From contig NZ_JAUHLI010000011.1 of assembly GCF_036325985.1 (NCBI RefSeq), positions 62,001 to 126,000 of the forward strand: a stretch of 64,000 nt of DNA, in the 5' to 3' direction. The translations under genes and the position numbers were made by a program. Shown piece after piece: positions 50,565 to 59,466 of the stretch; positions within the stretch are counted from its first letter, which is position 1; the number at the start of each line of letters is the position of its first letter. The notes beneath the pieces are model-generated. The model searched no databases and was not told where the DNA came from. It worked only from the letters and a program-made list of their open reading frames with translations. Source of the stretch: Alkalimonas cellulosilytica. GTDB lineage: Bacteria > Pseudomonadota > Gammaproteobacteria > Enterobacterales > Alteromonadaceae.

Positions 50565-51332
50565 ATGGAACAGGTGAGCGAGCAGAGCAAGCCGGACTTG
50601 GTATTACTGCATGGCTGGGGAATGAATCAGGCGGTTTGGCTGCAATGGTTAGCGCTTTTGCAGCGCGACTGGCAGGTAAATACGCTGGATTTGCCCGGTT
50701 TCGGGCTGAGCAAAAACTGCCCTGAACCCTATGCTTTGGCGGCACTGGCTGAGCAGTTGCAGCCACAACTGCCGGCCAAAGCTGTGCTGTGTGGCTGGTC
50801 ATTGGGAGGCCTGGTTGCGATTGAGTTAGCCAAACGCTACCCGCAGCAGGTGCAGGCATTGGTATTGTTGGCCTCCACGCCTTGTTTTATGGCACAAGCC
50901 GACTGGCCCGGCATGTCGGCGCGCATCTTCAGCCAGTTTCAGCAGCAGCTCAGCCACAACATCCCGTTGACTATTCAGCGCTTTCTGGCGATTCAGGCGA
51001 TGGGCAGCCCTAGTGCCAAAGACGATATCAAGCAGCTGCGACAGGCCATTTTGCAGCTGCCCGAACCGCAGCAAGTAGCTGTGGTGGGTGGCCTGGAACT
51101 GCTGCAATCCTGTGATCTGCGTGCGGAACTGGCACGGCTCCAGGTGCCGGTATTTGCTGGTTTTGGCCGGTTGGATACATTGGTCCCAATTGCAGTGCAG
51201 CCTGCCTTGCAACAGCTGATGCCCGCTGTTCAGACGCATTGTTTTCCCCATGCTTCGCACGCGCCTTTTATTTCGCACCCTGTCGAAAGTGCCGCCTGGT
51301 TACGGCAGATCCAGCAGCAATTACCGGCTTAA
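50565..51332 (+). CDS. bioH: Pimeloyl-ACP methyl ester carboxylesterase
   Basis: An alpha/beta hydrolase of 255 residues that frees pimeloyl-ACP for biotin synthesis. The oxyanion segment is LLHGWGMN, the nucleophile is S79 in CGWSLGG, and the acid and histidine are in GRLDTLV and HASHAPFISHP. The ATG at 50565 gives the family N-terminus; the frame to 50538 adds residues near the comF start. Position opposite comF matches other gammaproteobacteria. No other bio genes are in the window. Confidence 0.93.
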   Translation: MEQVSEQSKPDLVLLHGWGMNQAVWLQWLALLQRDWQVNTLDLPGFGLSKNCPEPYALAALAEQLQPQLPAKAVLCGWSLGGLVAIELAKRYPQQVQALVLLASTPCFMAQADWPGMSARIFSQFQQQLSHNIPLTIQRFLAIQAMGSPSAKDDIKQLRQAILQLPEPQQVAVVGGLELLQSCDLRAELARLQVPVFAGFGRLDTLVPIAVQPALQQLMPAVQTHCFPHASHAPFISHPVESAAWLRQIQQQLPA

Positions 51333-51362
51333 TTGGCCCCACACACTTTATTTTTTACCCGA

Positions 51363-51383
51363 AATGGTTAATAATTAACCATT
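51363..51383. promoter_or_regulatory. 21-base perfect palindrome upstream of the mini rod-like gene
   Basis: Arms AATGGTTAAT and ATTAACCATT around a single A, ending 24 bases before the ATG at 51408. AT-rich and near the likely promoter, it looks like an operator for a dimeric regulator. No known consensus recognised. Confidence 0.55.
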
Positions 51384-51407
51384 GCAGTCCGATAAAATGA
51401 GGTGCCT

Positions 51408-51704
51408 ATGAACATCCAATCGGCTTTTGCTTCCGGCATGCAAGGCTTGCAGTCGGCCAGCGATGGTGTGACCCAGAGCACACTCAATATCAACCGGCAA
51501 ACCCAGCGCCAGGCTGATCCTGCAGCCAATACTGAGGCCGCGCAAAATGCTCAGCAACCAGTTCAAGCGGCCTCAACTTCGTTGCCAAGCCTGGAAGCCA
51601 GCCTGGTGGATCTTACTGTGCAGCAACGATTGGCAGAAGCCAATGTCCGTTCCATTGAAACAGCCAGCAGTGTGCTCGGCACCTTGATTGATACCAAGGC
51701 TTAG
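51408..51704 (+). CDS. Miniature flagellar-rod/hook-like protein (unknown)
   Basis: A 98-residue protein. Its N-terminus (NIQSAFASGMQGLQSASDGV) resembles the start of flagellar rod and hook proteins, which begin with an S/A-x-x-x-A-x-x-G-L-x-A helix. Its C-terminus (LVDLTVQQRLAEANVRSIE, then TASSVLGTLIDTKA) resembles their C-terminal helix with Q-R-x-x-E-A-N. The entire middle of a rod or hook protein is missing. The ATG at 51408 follows TGAGGTG; the GTG at 51402 is less likely. It is five bases before the SprA-related gene, so they form a pair. No flagellar gene lies nearby. Confidence 0.8.
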   Translation: MNIQSAFASGMQGLQSASDGVTQSTLNINRQTQRQADPAANTEAAQNAQQPVQAASTSLPSLEASLVDLTVQQRLAEANVRSIETASSVLGTLIDTKA

Positions 51705-51709
51705 TCGTT

Positions 51710-52546
51710 ATGCTGATCACCTCGCACTATCCCAATGTTAGCCTGAATACCGCCAATCCAGCGACGGAAATGGCGCGTCGGGATAATCAGCGACGGGATC
51801 TGTTTGAACCGGTACAGGAAGCCGCCAAGAACTCGGCAGAAAAGCCGATTGCCAGCGACGACAAAGCGAAGCAACAGCAGCCTCCTGCTAGTAATAATTT
51901 GCAGCGTAACGAGCAAGCGGATACTGAAACTGGTGCTGCGGTTCGTGGTCGGGAGCAGGATGCAGAGCGGGATCAAGAAAGTCGTTCTAAGGATGAACAA
52001 CAGCGTCAGCAAGAGCGTGCTGAGCAGCAGGAGCTGCGTGAGCTGCAGGCGCGCGATCGTGAAGTCCGTGCCCACGAACAAGCACATGCAGCGGTGGGCG
52101 GCCAATACGCCAGTGCGCCTACTTACACTTATGAGCGCGGCCCGGACGGCAATCAATACGCTGTAGGCGGTGAAGTACAAATTGATCTGTCTGAGATCCC
52201 CGGCGACCCGCAGGCTACCGTGCAAAAAATGCAGCAAGTACGCGCTGCGGCTTTGGCCCCAGTGGAGCCTTCAGCTGCCGATCGGCGTATTGCCGCAGAC
52301 GCCAGCCGACGTATGCTGGCAGCCAGAGCCGAGATGGCCAAAGAAGCGATAAGCCGCAGTAATGAGCCCTCAACACCGCGCCGGGCGATGGCCGATACGT
52401 CTGCCGAAGAGCAGATCCGGGTGCCAGCAGCCAATACGGCTGCAGCGTCTGACAAAGAAACGCTGCAACGGCGTAATGACGTCATTGCCGGGTTTTACCA
52501 GCAAGCCACCAGGCCCTCGCTGACTAGTCTGCGTCAACAAGTCTAA
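51710..52546 (+). CDS. SprA-related putative metalloprotease (HExxH)
   Basis: A 278-residue protein with a long charged, Gln/Glu/Arg-rich region (about 25-118), then DREVRAHEQAHAAVGGQYA with H122-E123-x-x-H126, the zincin-like motif of the SprA-related family (PF12118 as I recall it). YTYERGPDGNQYAVGGEV follows, also typical. There is no signal peptide, so it is probably cytoplasmic or exported by another route. It is coupled to the mini rod-like gene and ends at a strong terminator. Protease activity is inferred from the motif only. Confidence 0.88.
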   Translation: MLITSHYPNVSLNTANPATEMARRDNQRRDLFEPVQEAAKNSAEKPIASDDKAKQQQPPASNNLQRNEQADTETGAAVRGREQDAERDQESRSKDEQQRQQERAEQQELRELQARDREVRAHEQAHAAVGGQYASAPTYTYERGPDGNQYAVGGEVQIDLSEIPGDPQATVQKMQQVRAAALAPVEPSAADRRIAADASRRMLAARAEMAKEAISRSNEPSTPRRAMADTSAEEQIRVPAANTAAASDKETLQRRNDVIAGFYQQATRPSLTSLRQQV

Positions 52547-52557
52547 TCGACTGCTTT

Positions 52558-52585
52558 ACCGGGCATTAGCCACTGCCCGGTTTTT
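52558..52585 (+). terminator. Terminator after the SprA-related gene
   Basis: Arms ACCGGGCA and TGCCCGGT with an eight-base loop, followed by TTTT. It lies between convergent genes; tex ends at 52593. Confidence 0.9.
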
Positions 52586-52592
52586 ATCGTTG

Positions 52593-54908
52593 TTACTTTT
52601 TCAGTTTCGCCAGTGCGTCGGCAAAGGCATTGCCCATGGCGGCGTTGGCTGGGGCTGCAGCCTTGGCCGGCTTGGCGGCACGGGGCTGCTGGTTTTTGCC
52701 TTTGCTGGCGGGGGCTTTCGCTGTTGAGGCCTGGCCTGGCTGCTCGTCCATCCGCATGGTGAGTGCAATGCGCTTGCGCTCTTTATCCACATCCAGCACT
52801 TTCACCTTAACGATATCCCCGGCTTTCACCACCTTGTGCGGATCACTGACAAAGGTATCGGACAAGGAGGAGATATGCACCAGGCCATCCTGATGCACGC
52901 CGATATCGACAAAGGCACCAAAGTTGGTGACGTTGGTGACCACGCCTTCCAGCAGCATGGCAGGTTTTAAGTCGTCGATGGTAGTGACGCCTTCTTTGAA
53001 GCTGGCCATTTTAAACTCTGGCCGGGGATCCCGGCCGGGTTTTTCCAGCTCAGCTAAAATGTCGCTGATGGTCGGAATGCCAAAGTGAGCATCGGCAAAG
53101 TCGTCCGGCTTCAGTTTGCTGATAAAGTCGCTGTTGCCGAGAATGTCCTGCACCGATTTTTGGTGCTGGGCCAGAATCTTTTCAACCACCGGGTAGGCTT
53201 CCGGGTGCACGCCGGAGGCATCCAGCGGATTATCACCGGCACTAATGCGCATAAAGCCGGCGGCTTGTTCAAAGGCTTTGGGCCCGAGCCGGGCTACTTT
53301 GAGCAACTCTTTGCGGTTGCTAAAACGGCCATGTTGCTCACGGTGCAGCACGATGTTTTGTGCCAGGGTTTTATTCAAGCCTGCCACCTTGCTCAGTAAA
53401 GGAACCGAGGCGGTATTCAAATCAACACCGACCGCGTTCACACAGTCTTCGACCACGGCCTCCAGCGATTTGCTGAGCAGGCTCTGGTTGACATCGTGCT
53501 GATACTGGCCCACCCCGATGGCTTTGGGTTCAATTTTCACCAGCTCTGCCAGCGGGTCTTGTAAGCGCCGGCCGATGGAAACCGCACCGCGGTAGGAGAC
53601 ATCCAGATCCGGAAATTCCTGGGCAGCAAACTCAGAGGCTGAATAGACCGAAGCGCCGGCTTCCGATACCATGATTTTGGTGAGTTTGAGTTCCGGATGT
53701 TTTTTCATCAGCTCGGCTACTAACTGGTCGGTTTCACGCGACGCGGTGCCATTACCAATCGCCACCAGCTCTGGTTTGAATTGCTGACACAGATTTTGCA
53801 ATGTGCGCAGGGACTTGTCCCAGTGATTTTGCGGCGCGTGTGGGAAAATGGTCTGGCTGCTCAGCAGCTTGCCGGTTTCATCCAGCATCACCACTTTCAC
53901 GCCGGTACGCAGGCCCGGATCCAGCGCCATGGTCGGGCGCAGGCCGGCCGGTGCGGCCATCAGCAAGTCTTTCATATTGCGGGCAAATACCTGAATGGCT
54001 TCAGCTTCAGCGCGCTCACGTAGCTCGCTCAGCAGATCATTTTCCAGGTGCAGGTGCAGTTTGACTTTCCAGGTCCATTGCGCGACGGTCTGCAAAAAAG
54101 CATCCGCTGGGCGACCTTCATTGCTCAGGTTAAAATGGCTGGCGACCAGTGCAATGCAGCGCTGGTGCGCTTCGGTTTCATCGCTGTCCGGCAGCAGTTG
54201 CAACTGCAGGAAACCTTCGTTGCGGCCGCGGAACATCGCCAGCGCCCGGTGTGAGGGCAGTTGCCGCCATAACTCACTGTGCTCAAAATAATCGCGGAAT
54301 TTGGCACCTTCTTTTTCTTTACCGGCCACCACGCTGCTTTTGAGGACGCCATGCTGGCTGAGCTGCTGACGTAACCGGGCCAACAGGTTGGCATCTTCGG
54401 CAAAGCGTTCCATCAAAATGTACTTCACGCCATCCAGCACGGCTTTGCTGTCGCTGTAACCGGCTTCAGGGTTCAAAAAGCGGTCTGCTTCCTGCTCCGG
54501 ATTCAGGTTCGGGTTGGCCAGCAACGCATCGGCCAAAGGTTCAAGGCCTGCTTCAATTGCCATCTGGCCTTTGGTGCGGCGCTTCGGCTTAAAGGGCAGG
54601 TACAAATCTTCCAGCCGGGTTTTGTTATCGGCCGCAAGAATATCTTGTTGCAGTTCAGGGGACAGTTTGCCCTGTTCGGCGATGGTTTTTAAAATCAGCT
54701 GACGCCGCTCTTCCAGTTCGCGCAAGTACGACAGCCGCTGTTCCAGCGTACGTAACTGGGTGTCATCCAGGCCACCAGTGACTTCTTTGCGGTAACGAGC
54801 GATAAAAGGCACGGTGGCGCCGTCGTCCAGCAATTGAATGGTGGCATGCACCTGTTCGGGGCGAGCGGCGATTTCAGCAGCGATTTGTTGTTCAAGCTTG
54901 ATGGTCAT
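52593..54908 (-). CDS. tex: Tex family transcription accessory protein
   Basis: A cytoplasmic RNA-binding protein of 771 residues. It has an N-terminal Tex domain with helix-turn-helix, a YqgF/RNase H-like domain (ALDPGLRTGVKVVML), helix-hairpin-helix repeats (GVDLNTASVPLLSKVAGL), and an S1 RNA-binding domain (LEGVVTNVTNFGAFVDIGVHQDGLVHIS). A basic Ala/Pro/Lys-rich tail ends the protein. It lies 101 bases after greB on the same strand, the conserved greB-tex pair. Confidence 0.97.
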   Translation of the reverse strand: MTIKLEQQIAAEIAARPEQVHATIQLLDDGATVPFIARYRKEVTGGLDDTQLRTLEQRLSYLRELEERRQLILKTIAEQGKLSPELQQDILAADNKTRLEDLYLPFKPKRRTKGQMAIEAGLEPLADALLANPNLNPEQEADRFLNPEAGYSDSKAVLDGVKYILMERFAEDANLLARLRQQLSQHGVLKSSVVAGKEKEGAKFRDYFEHSELWRQLPSHRALAMFRGRNEGFLQLQLLPDSDETEAHQRCIALVASHFNLSNEGRPADAFLQTVAQWTWKVKLHLHLENDLLSELRERAEAEAIQVFARNMKDLLMAAPAGLRPTMALDPGLRTGVKVVMLDETGKLLSSQTIFPHAPQNHWDKSLRTLQNLCQQFKPELVAIGNGTASRETDQLVAELMKKHPELKLTKIMVSEAGASVYSASEFAAQEFPDLDVSYRGAVSIGRRLQDPLAELVKIEPKAIGVGQYQHDVNQSLLSKSLEAVVEDCVNAVGVDLNTASVPLLSKVAGLNKTLAQNIVLHREQHGRFSNRKELLKVARLGPKAFEQAAGFMRISAGDNPLDASGVHPEAYPVVEKILAQHQKSVQDILGNSDFISKLKPDDFADAHFGIPTISDILAELEKPGRDPRPEFKMASFKEGVTTIDDLKPAMLLEGVVTNVTNFGAFVDIGVHQDGLVHISSLSDTFVSDPHKVVKAGDIVKVKVLDVDKERKRIALTMRMDEQPGQASTAKAPASKGKNQQPRAAKPAKAAAPANAAMGNAFADALAKLKK

Positions 54909-55009
54909 GCATGTTTCCTATGGCCAGCTTTCAGAATCAAAACTGGCGGTCACAAAATAATTGGGATGAATTGTCCCTGTTCTTCAGAAAAAAATCCAAT
55001 GGCAATTGC

Positions 55010-55501
55010 TCAGCTGCCGTCTTCTGCATCAACCCGGTACTCGATGCGATTGATAATCCAGTTTTTCCGGCCGGTCGGTGTCGGCACCTGCACCTCATCA
55101 TCGATTTGCTTGCCGAGCAAGGCGCGGGCCATCGGTGCATCGATGGAGATGTAATCCCGCCGGCCATAGATTTCATCCGGGCCTACGATGCGAAAACAGC
55201 GTACTTCGCCGTCGTCGTTCTCCACCTCGACCCAGGCACCAAAAAACACCTTGCCCTCTTGCTCAGGTGCGTAATCCACCGCCTTGAGTACTTCCAACCG
55301 CTTCCGAATAAAACGGACCCGGCGGTCAATGTCACGCAGTTGCTTTTTGTTGTACTGGTAATCTGCATTCTCGCTACGATCACCAAGACTGGCCGCCCAA
55401 CTGACTTTTTGTGTTACTTCGGGGCGTTTTACCCGCCACAGCTGGTCCAGCTCTTGTTGCAGCTTCAGGTAACCTTGCCGGCTGATTAAGTTGGTTCTCA
55501 T
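55010..55501 (-). CDS. greB: Transcription elongation factor GreB
   Basis: Stimulates transcript cleavage by backtracked RNA polymerase. 163 residues: an N-terminal coiled coil with the acidic tip (SLGDRSENADYQYNKKQ) and a C-terminal FKBP-like domain (ISIDAPMARALLGKQIDDEV). The ATG at 55501 (MRTNLISRQGY) is the family start. Divergent from a small lipoprotein gene and ompR. Confidence 0.96.
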   Translation of the reverse strand: MRTNLISRQGYLKLQQELDQLWRVKRPEVTQKVSWAASLGDRSENADYQYNKKQLRDIDRRVRFIRKRLEVLKAVDYAPEQEGKVFFGAWVEVENDDGEVRCFRIVGPDEIYGRRDYISIDAPMARALLGKQIDDEVQVPTPTGRKNWIINRIEYRVDAEDGS

Positions 55502-55670
55502 GCGAAGCCCGGTTGTTGCCAATGAACAGATCCTGCTTCATGGGGGCATTACCACTCAATTTAAAGCCTTCGCTGGCGGTAAACCGGCATCTGGTCACAA
55601 AGTTTACTCCACAACATGGATTGTACAAAAAATAAACTATAATTAGAGTGAGATTGGGAGGTACCTGCAG

Positions 55671-55892
55671 ATGAAAAAGACGATACTATCGATATGCTCT
55701 ATAGCGTTGTTGAGTGCAAGTGGCTGTTCGTCAGTGACTCAGCCAGATTATGTCTGGGTGATGGATTACGAGCAAATGCGCCTGGTAGAAGCGGCCAATC
55801 GCAACAGCTCTTTGCCGAACCAGATGCACTGGGTGAATCCACCGATGAAGCGAATCCCCCGGGCTGAATACGAGCGAATGCGGCAGCAGTAA
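55671..55892 (+). CDS. Small lipoprotein of unknown function
   Basis: A 73-residue lipoprotein precursor: signal peptide with lipobox LSASGC, and lipidation at C19 followed by SS, so an outer-membrane destination is expected. The mature part is about 55 residues, with aromatic PDYVWVMDYEQM and a basic C-terminus; no known domain. A GGGAGG site lies upstream, and a perfect -10 TATAAT is at 55638-55643, although a matching -35 is not clear. A terminator follows, so it is monocistronic. Confidence 0.85.
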   Translation: MKKTILSICSIALLSASGCSSVTQPDYVWVMDYEQMRLVEAANRNSSLPNQMHWVNPPMKRIPRAEYERMRQQ

Positions 55893-55924
55893 AGACGGAC
55901 AGAAAAACTTTGTAACACTGTTTT

Positions 55925-55955
55925 CAAACCCGGGGCTCTTCCCCGGGTTTGTTTT
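55925..55955 (+). terminator. Terminator after the small lipoprotein gene
   Basis: Arms CAAACCCGGGG and CCCCGGGTTTG (11 pairs, loop CTCTT) followed by TTTT. It lies 38 bases before the ompR start codon, so the ompR promoter must be within or after it, or readthrough occurs. Confidence 0.9.
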
Positions 55956-55992
55956 GGTTTATAGTGGAAAAAAAGTGACAGGGTGCCTGGGC

Positions 55993-56718
55993 ATGACCAC
56001 GGAAACGACAAAAATTCTGGTAGTGGATGACGACGTGCGCTTGCGTGCATTGCTGGAGCGCTATTTGGTGGAGCAGGGCTTCCAGGTGCGGGCGGTGGCT
56101 GATTATGACCAGATGCAGCGGGTGATGGAGCGTGAACACTTTCATCTGATGGTGCTGGATCTGATGCTGCCTGGCGAAGATGGCTTAAGTATTTGCCGCA
56201 AGTTGCGCCAGCAGGAAAACCAAATCCCGATTATTATGTTAACGGCCAAAGGCGATGAAGTAGACCGTATTATTGGCCTCGAGATGGGGGCCGATGACTA
56301 CCTGCCCAAACCCTTTAACCCACGCGAGTTACTGGCACGGATCCGGGCGGTTCTCAGGCGCAAAAGCAAAGAGCTGCCGGGTGCGCCATCGCAAGAGGAG
56401 ACCATCGTCGCTTTTGGTCCCTTCCGCTTTAATCTGGCAACCCGTGAAATGCGTAAAAACGATGAGGTGCTGCCACTGACCAGTGGGGAGTTTGCCGTGC
56501 TCAAAGTGCTTGTCAGCCATCCGCGTGAGCCCTTGTCACGCGATAAATTGATGAATCAGGCGCGTGGCCGCGACTATTCCGCAATGGAACGGAGCATTGA
56601 TGTGCAGGTGTCCCGGTTGCGGCGCATGCTGGAAGATGATCCGGCGCATCCGCGCTATATCCAGACGGTCTGGGGGTTGGGCTATGTGTTTGTACCGGAT
56701 GGTGCGGTCAGTAAATGA
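55993..56718 (+). CDS. ompR: Two-component response regulator OmpR
   Basis: A 241-residue regulator: receiver domain with VDDD near residue 11, phospho-acceptor D56 in MVLDLMLPGEDG and lysine in YLPKPF, then a winged-helix DNA-binding domain (MERSIDVQVSRLRRMLEDDP, YIQTVWGLGYVFVPDG). The ATG at 55993 fits the family start. Its stop overlaps the envZ start by four bases. In relatives it controls porins and osmotic responses. Confidence 0.96.
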   Translation: MTTETTKILVVDDDVRLRALLERYLVEQGFQVRAVADYDQMQRVMEREHFHLMVLDLMLPGEDGLSICRKLRQQENQIPIIMLTAKGDEVDRIIGLEMGADDYLPKPFNPRELLARIRAVLRRKSKELPGAPSQEETIVAFGPFRFNLATREMRKNDEVLPLTSGEFAVLKVLVSHPREPLSRDKLMNQARGRDYSAMERSIDVQVSRLRRMLEDDPAHPRYIQTVWGLGYVFVPDGAVSK

Positions 56719-58031
56719 GATTACTGCCCCGTAGCGCCTTTGGTCAGACCGTCTTACTGATTGGCCTCTTGTTGTTGATTAACCAACTGGTGTCCTATGT
56801 CACCGTGGCTTTTCATGTGATTAAACCCACGGCGCAGCAAATCAACCACCTGATTGCCAAGCAAATCAAAGTAGTTTTTATTGACCACGATCAAGCGGAA
56901 CCGCTGCTGACAGAAGCCATGGCCAGACGCTTTCAGGATGCGACTGATATTGAGGTCTACCCCGATGCATTAGCACTGGAGCATGGCTTACAACAAGCCC
57001 GCTTTTATCAGTTTATGTCGACTGCGATGTCGGAAGAGCTGGGCGGGCCAGCGGAGGTCAGAATCGAGCAGGGCCAGCAGCTGGCCTTTTGGGTGCGGGC
57101 GCCACAGGCACCGGACTTTTGGATCCGCATTCCATTGTCCGGGCTGGATGAAAGCAGCTTTTCCTTACTGACGTTTTATTTGCTGATGATAGGGGTGCTC
57201 AGTGTGGCTGGCGGTTGGTGGTTTGCCCGCACTCTGAACCGGCCACTGAAAAGTCTGCAGCAGGCAGCGTTGCGTGTTGGCCGGGGGGAAATCCCCGAAC
57301 CGCTGGCAGAAAAGGGCTCCAGTGAAATTCGCGCAGTGACCCGCGCTTTTAATCAAATGGCCACCGGCATTAAGCATCTGGAGCAGGACAGAGCCTTGCT
57401 GATGGCCGGGGTGTCGCACGACTTACGCACACCGCTGACCCGAATTCGGTTGGCCAGCGAAATGCTGCCAGAGCAGGATGCCTGGATCCGAGATGGCATT
57501 ATCAATGATATCGAGGATATGAATGCCATCATCGATCAGTTTATGGACTACATTCGGCATCACAAGGATGAAGCTTTGCAATCCCTGTGTCTGAATGACT
57601 TGATTGATGAGCTGCTGGAGTCCGAACATTTGCAGCAGCGGCAGTTGTTGCATGAATTGGCAGCGGATTTACCAAAGGTCCCGCTCAGGCGCATTGCCAT
57701 GAAGCGGGTATTGAACAATCTGCTGGAAAATGCCTTGCGTTACAGTACCGGTGATATTGAAATCAGCACCGGCTTTGAGCGGGGCCGGCGCATGGTTTAC
57801 CTGCAGGTACGCGACCATGGCCCTGGTATTCCTGAAGCCAGTATGAAGGCTATGCTTGAACCCTTTACTCAGGGCGATATAGCCCGGGGCTCAGGTGGCT
57901 CCGGGCTTGGACTTGCCATCATCAAAAAGATTATCGACATGCACCATGGTGAGATCACCCTGCACAACCACGCTCATGGCGGCCTGGTGGTGCGGGTGTA
58001 TTTGCCACTCAAAGCCAAAGCGGTGAACTAG
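56715..58031 (+). CDS. envZ: Osmosensor histidine kinase EnvZ
   Basis: Inner-membrane sensor kinase of 438 residues. Two membrane helices (about 13-35 and 150-172) bracket a periplasmic loop of some 115 residues, followed by HAMP (LNRPLKSLQQAALRVG), a DHp domain with H235 in AGVSHDLRTPLTRIRLASEM, and a catalytic ATPase domain with the N box (NNLLENALRYS) and G boxes (DHGPGIPE, GSGLGLAII). Coupled to ompR. It ends facing hslO. Confidence 0.96.
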   Translation: MRLLPRSAFGQTVLLIGLLLLINQLVSYVTVAFHVIKPTAQQINHLIAKQIKVVFIDHDQAEPLLTEAMARRFQDATDIEVYPDALALEHGLQQARFYQFMSTAMSEELGGPAEVRIEQGQQLAFWVRAPQAPDFWIRIPLSGLDESSFSLLTFYLLMIGVLSVAGGWWFARTLNRPLKSLQQAALRVGRGEIPEPLAEKGSSEIRAVTRAFNQMATGIKHLEQDRALLMAGVSHDLRTPLTRIRLASEMLPEQDAWIRDGIINDIEDMNAIIDQFMDYIRHHKDEALQSLCLNDLIDELLESEHLQQRQLLHELAADLPKVPLRRIAMKRVLNNLLENALRYSTGDIEISTGFERGRRMVYLQVRDHGPGIPEASMKAMLEPFTQGDIARGSGGSGLGLAIIKKIIDMHHGEITLHNHAHGGLVVRVYLPLKAKAVN

Positions 58032-58046
58032 TTCACCCTGACAGGC

Positions 58047-58913
58047 TCAGGATTCAATGGATTGCAACAAGTCCTGTAAATCGGCTGCATCAAACCGGTA
58101 GTTGGTCAGGCAATATTCGCATTGAATATTCAGCTGGCCCTCTGCCTGGTGTTCCCGGATGGCATCGGCGCCCAGATTGACAATAGCCGATGCACACTTT
58201 GCGCGGGAGCAGCCACACTCAAAGCGGACGGGTTGCAGCGGGAAAGCTTCTACCTGTTCCTGATGAAACAAGCGATGCACCACTTCAGCCGCTGGCAAAT
58301 TCAGCAGCTCATCGGCGGTGATGGTATCGGCCAGGATCACCAGCTCGTCGAAGTCCTGGCGCGACTTTTCCTGCTCAACCGGTAACACCTGCAACAACAT
58401 ACCCGCCGCTTTGACTTGTTCGGATTGCACATCGGTAAATAAATACACCCGGGTTGGTAATTGCTCGGACTGGATAAAATAGGCTTCCAGCGTCTCTTTT
58501 AAGCTGTCGCCAGTCAGCGGAATAATGCCCTGATAGCGCTCCCCCTGCTTCGGGGTGATGGTGACCAGCAAATAGCCATCGCCAACCAGAGCTTTTAAGC
58601 CTTCGCCCTGAACTTCCGACTGCATTCGTACCACACCACGGAATACCTGTTGATCGCTGCCATTGACGGTGGCATAGCGGACAGGGCCATCGCCTTGCAA
58701 TTGTACCGAAATATCCCCTTCAAACTTCAGGGTGGCGGTCAGCAGACTGGTAGCTGCCACCATTTCGGCCAACAGCTGTTTGACCGGGTAAGGGTAATCG
58801 TGGTTTTGCAGCATTTGCTGCAAGCTGGCAGCTAAATCGACGATTTCACCGCGCACATTGCGTTCTTGAAACAAAAAACGGAATAAAGTATCTGAACTCA
58901 TCATCTTTCTCAT
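58047..58913 (-). CDS. hslO: Redox-regulated chaperone Hsp33
   Basis: A holdase chaperone activated by oxidation, 288 residues. The C-terminal zinc switch is C-G-C in FECGCSRAKC and CEYC near the end, four cysteines in the CxC...CxxC pattern. The N-terminal FLFQERNVRGEIVDL is typical. The first ATG (58913) overlaps the hslR stop (ATGA); ATGs at residues 4-5 would give a family-length N-terminus and are equally plausible. Confidence 0.96.
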   Translation of the reverse strand: MRKMMSSDTLFRFLFQERNVRGEIVDLAASLQQMLQNHDYPYPVKQLLAEMVAATSLLTATLKFEGDISVQLQGDGPVRYATVNGSDQQVFRGVVRMQSEVQGEGLKALVGDGYLLVTITPKQGERYQGIIPLTGDSLKETLEAYFIQSEQLPTRVYLFTDVQSEQVKAAGMLLQVLPVEQEKSRQDFDELVILADTITADELLNLPAAEVVHRLFHQEQVEAFPLQPVRFECGCSRAKCASAIVNLGADAIREHQAEGQLNIQCEYCLTNYRFDAADLQDLLQSIES

Positions 58914-59317
58914 TGCTGGGATTTAATCAGCAGCAATTGCCGCCGCATTTTCTTGTCGGGCTTGGTGTCCGGGTGCGGCGCAAATAAGCTGTTGGTTTTG
59001 CGCAGCTCAGCCCGCTCTTGCCGGATGGCCAGACTGTCGCTGGTTTCTTCGTACAGCGCCTGGGCCAAGGGGGCCGACAGTCGCTTTTCAGCCAGGCCTT
59101 TGACCAGCACGGTTTTCTCATCATAGCCCTGGGCCAGTTTAATGGTAGCACCAATCTCAACCAGCTTACTGGCTTTGCAGCGCTGGCCATTGTAATGCAC
59201 TTTGCCGCCATCGATCATGTTTTTGGCCAGGGTTCGGGTTTTGTAAAAGCGGCAGGCCCACAGCCACTTGTCCAGCCGGACAGTTGGCAACTCCTGGCTT
59301 ACTGGCTTGTTCATCAT
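58910..59317 (-). CDS. hslR: Heat shock protein 15 (S4-domain RNA-binding protein)
   Basis: Binds free 50S subunits carrying a nascent chain and helps recycle them. 135 residues with an N-terminal S4 domain (VRLDKWLWACRFYKTRTLAKNMIDGGKVHYNGQRCKAS region) and a basic C-terminal tail. The ATG at 59317 follows AGAGGA; a frame to 59341 is less likely. Forms a two-gene operon with hslO. Confidence 0.93.
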   Translation of the reverse strand: MMNKPVSQELPTVRLDKWLWACRFYKTRTLAKNMIDGGKVHYNGQRCKASKLVEIGATIKLAQGYDEKTVLVKGLAEKRLSAPLAQALYEETSDSLAIRQERAELRKTNSLFAPHPDTKPDKKMRRQLLLIKSQQ

Positions 59318-59369
59318 AATCCTCTGGTCGCTTGCGCTCATCTGTTATACAGTAGGCCAATCACGACAA

Positions 59370-59393
59370 TTTCACAGTTAACAAGCTGTGAAA
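59370..59393. promoter_or_regulatory. Palindrome in the hslR-gspC divergent region
   Basis: Arms TTTCACAG and CTGTGAAA separated by eight bases, 53 bases upstream of hslR. A nearby overlapping pair of inverted repeats (GTTGTC/GACAAC and CTGAGT/ACTCAG) lies at 59410-59430. These could be operators for either divergent promoter; no family consensus recognised. Confidence 0.4.
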
Positions 59394-59466
59394 CTTTGTC
59401 GAGCCCCTTGTTGTCTGAGTGACAACTCAGTAAGATGAGCCGTCACCTATTATAAGAATATGACCG

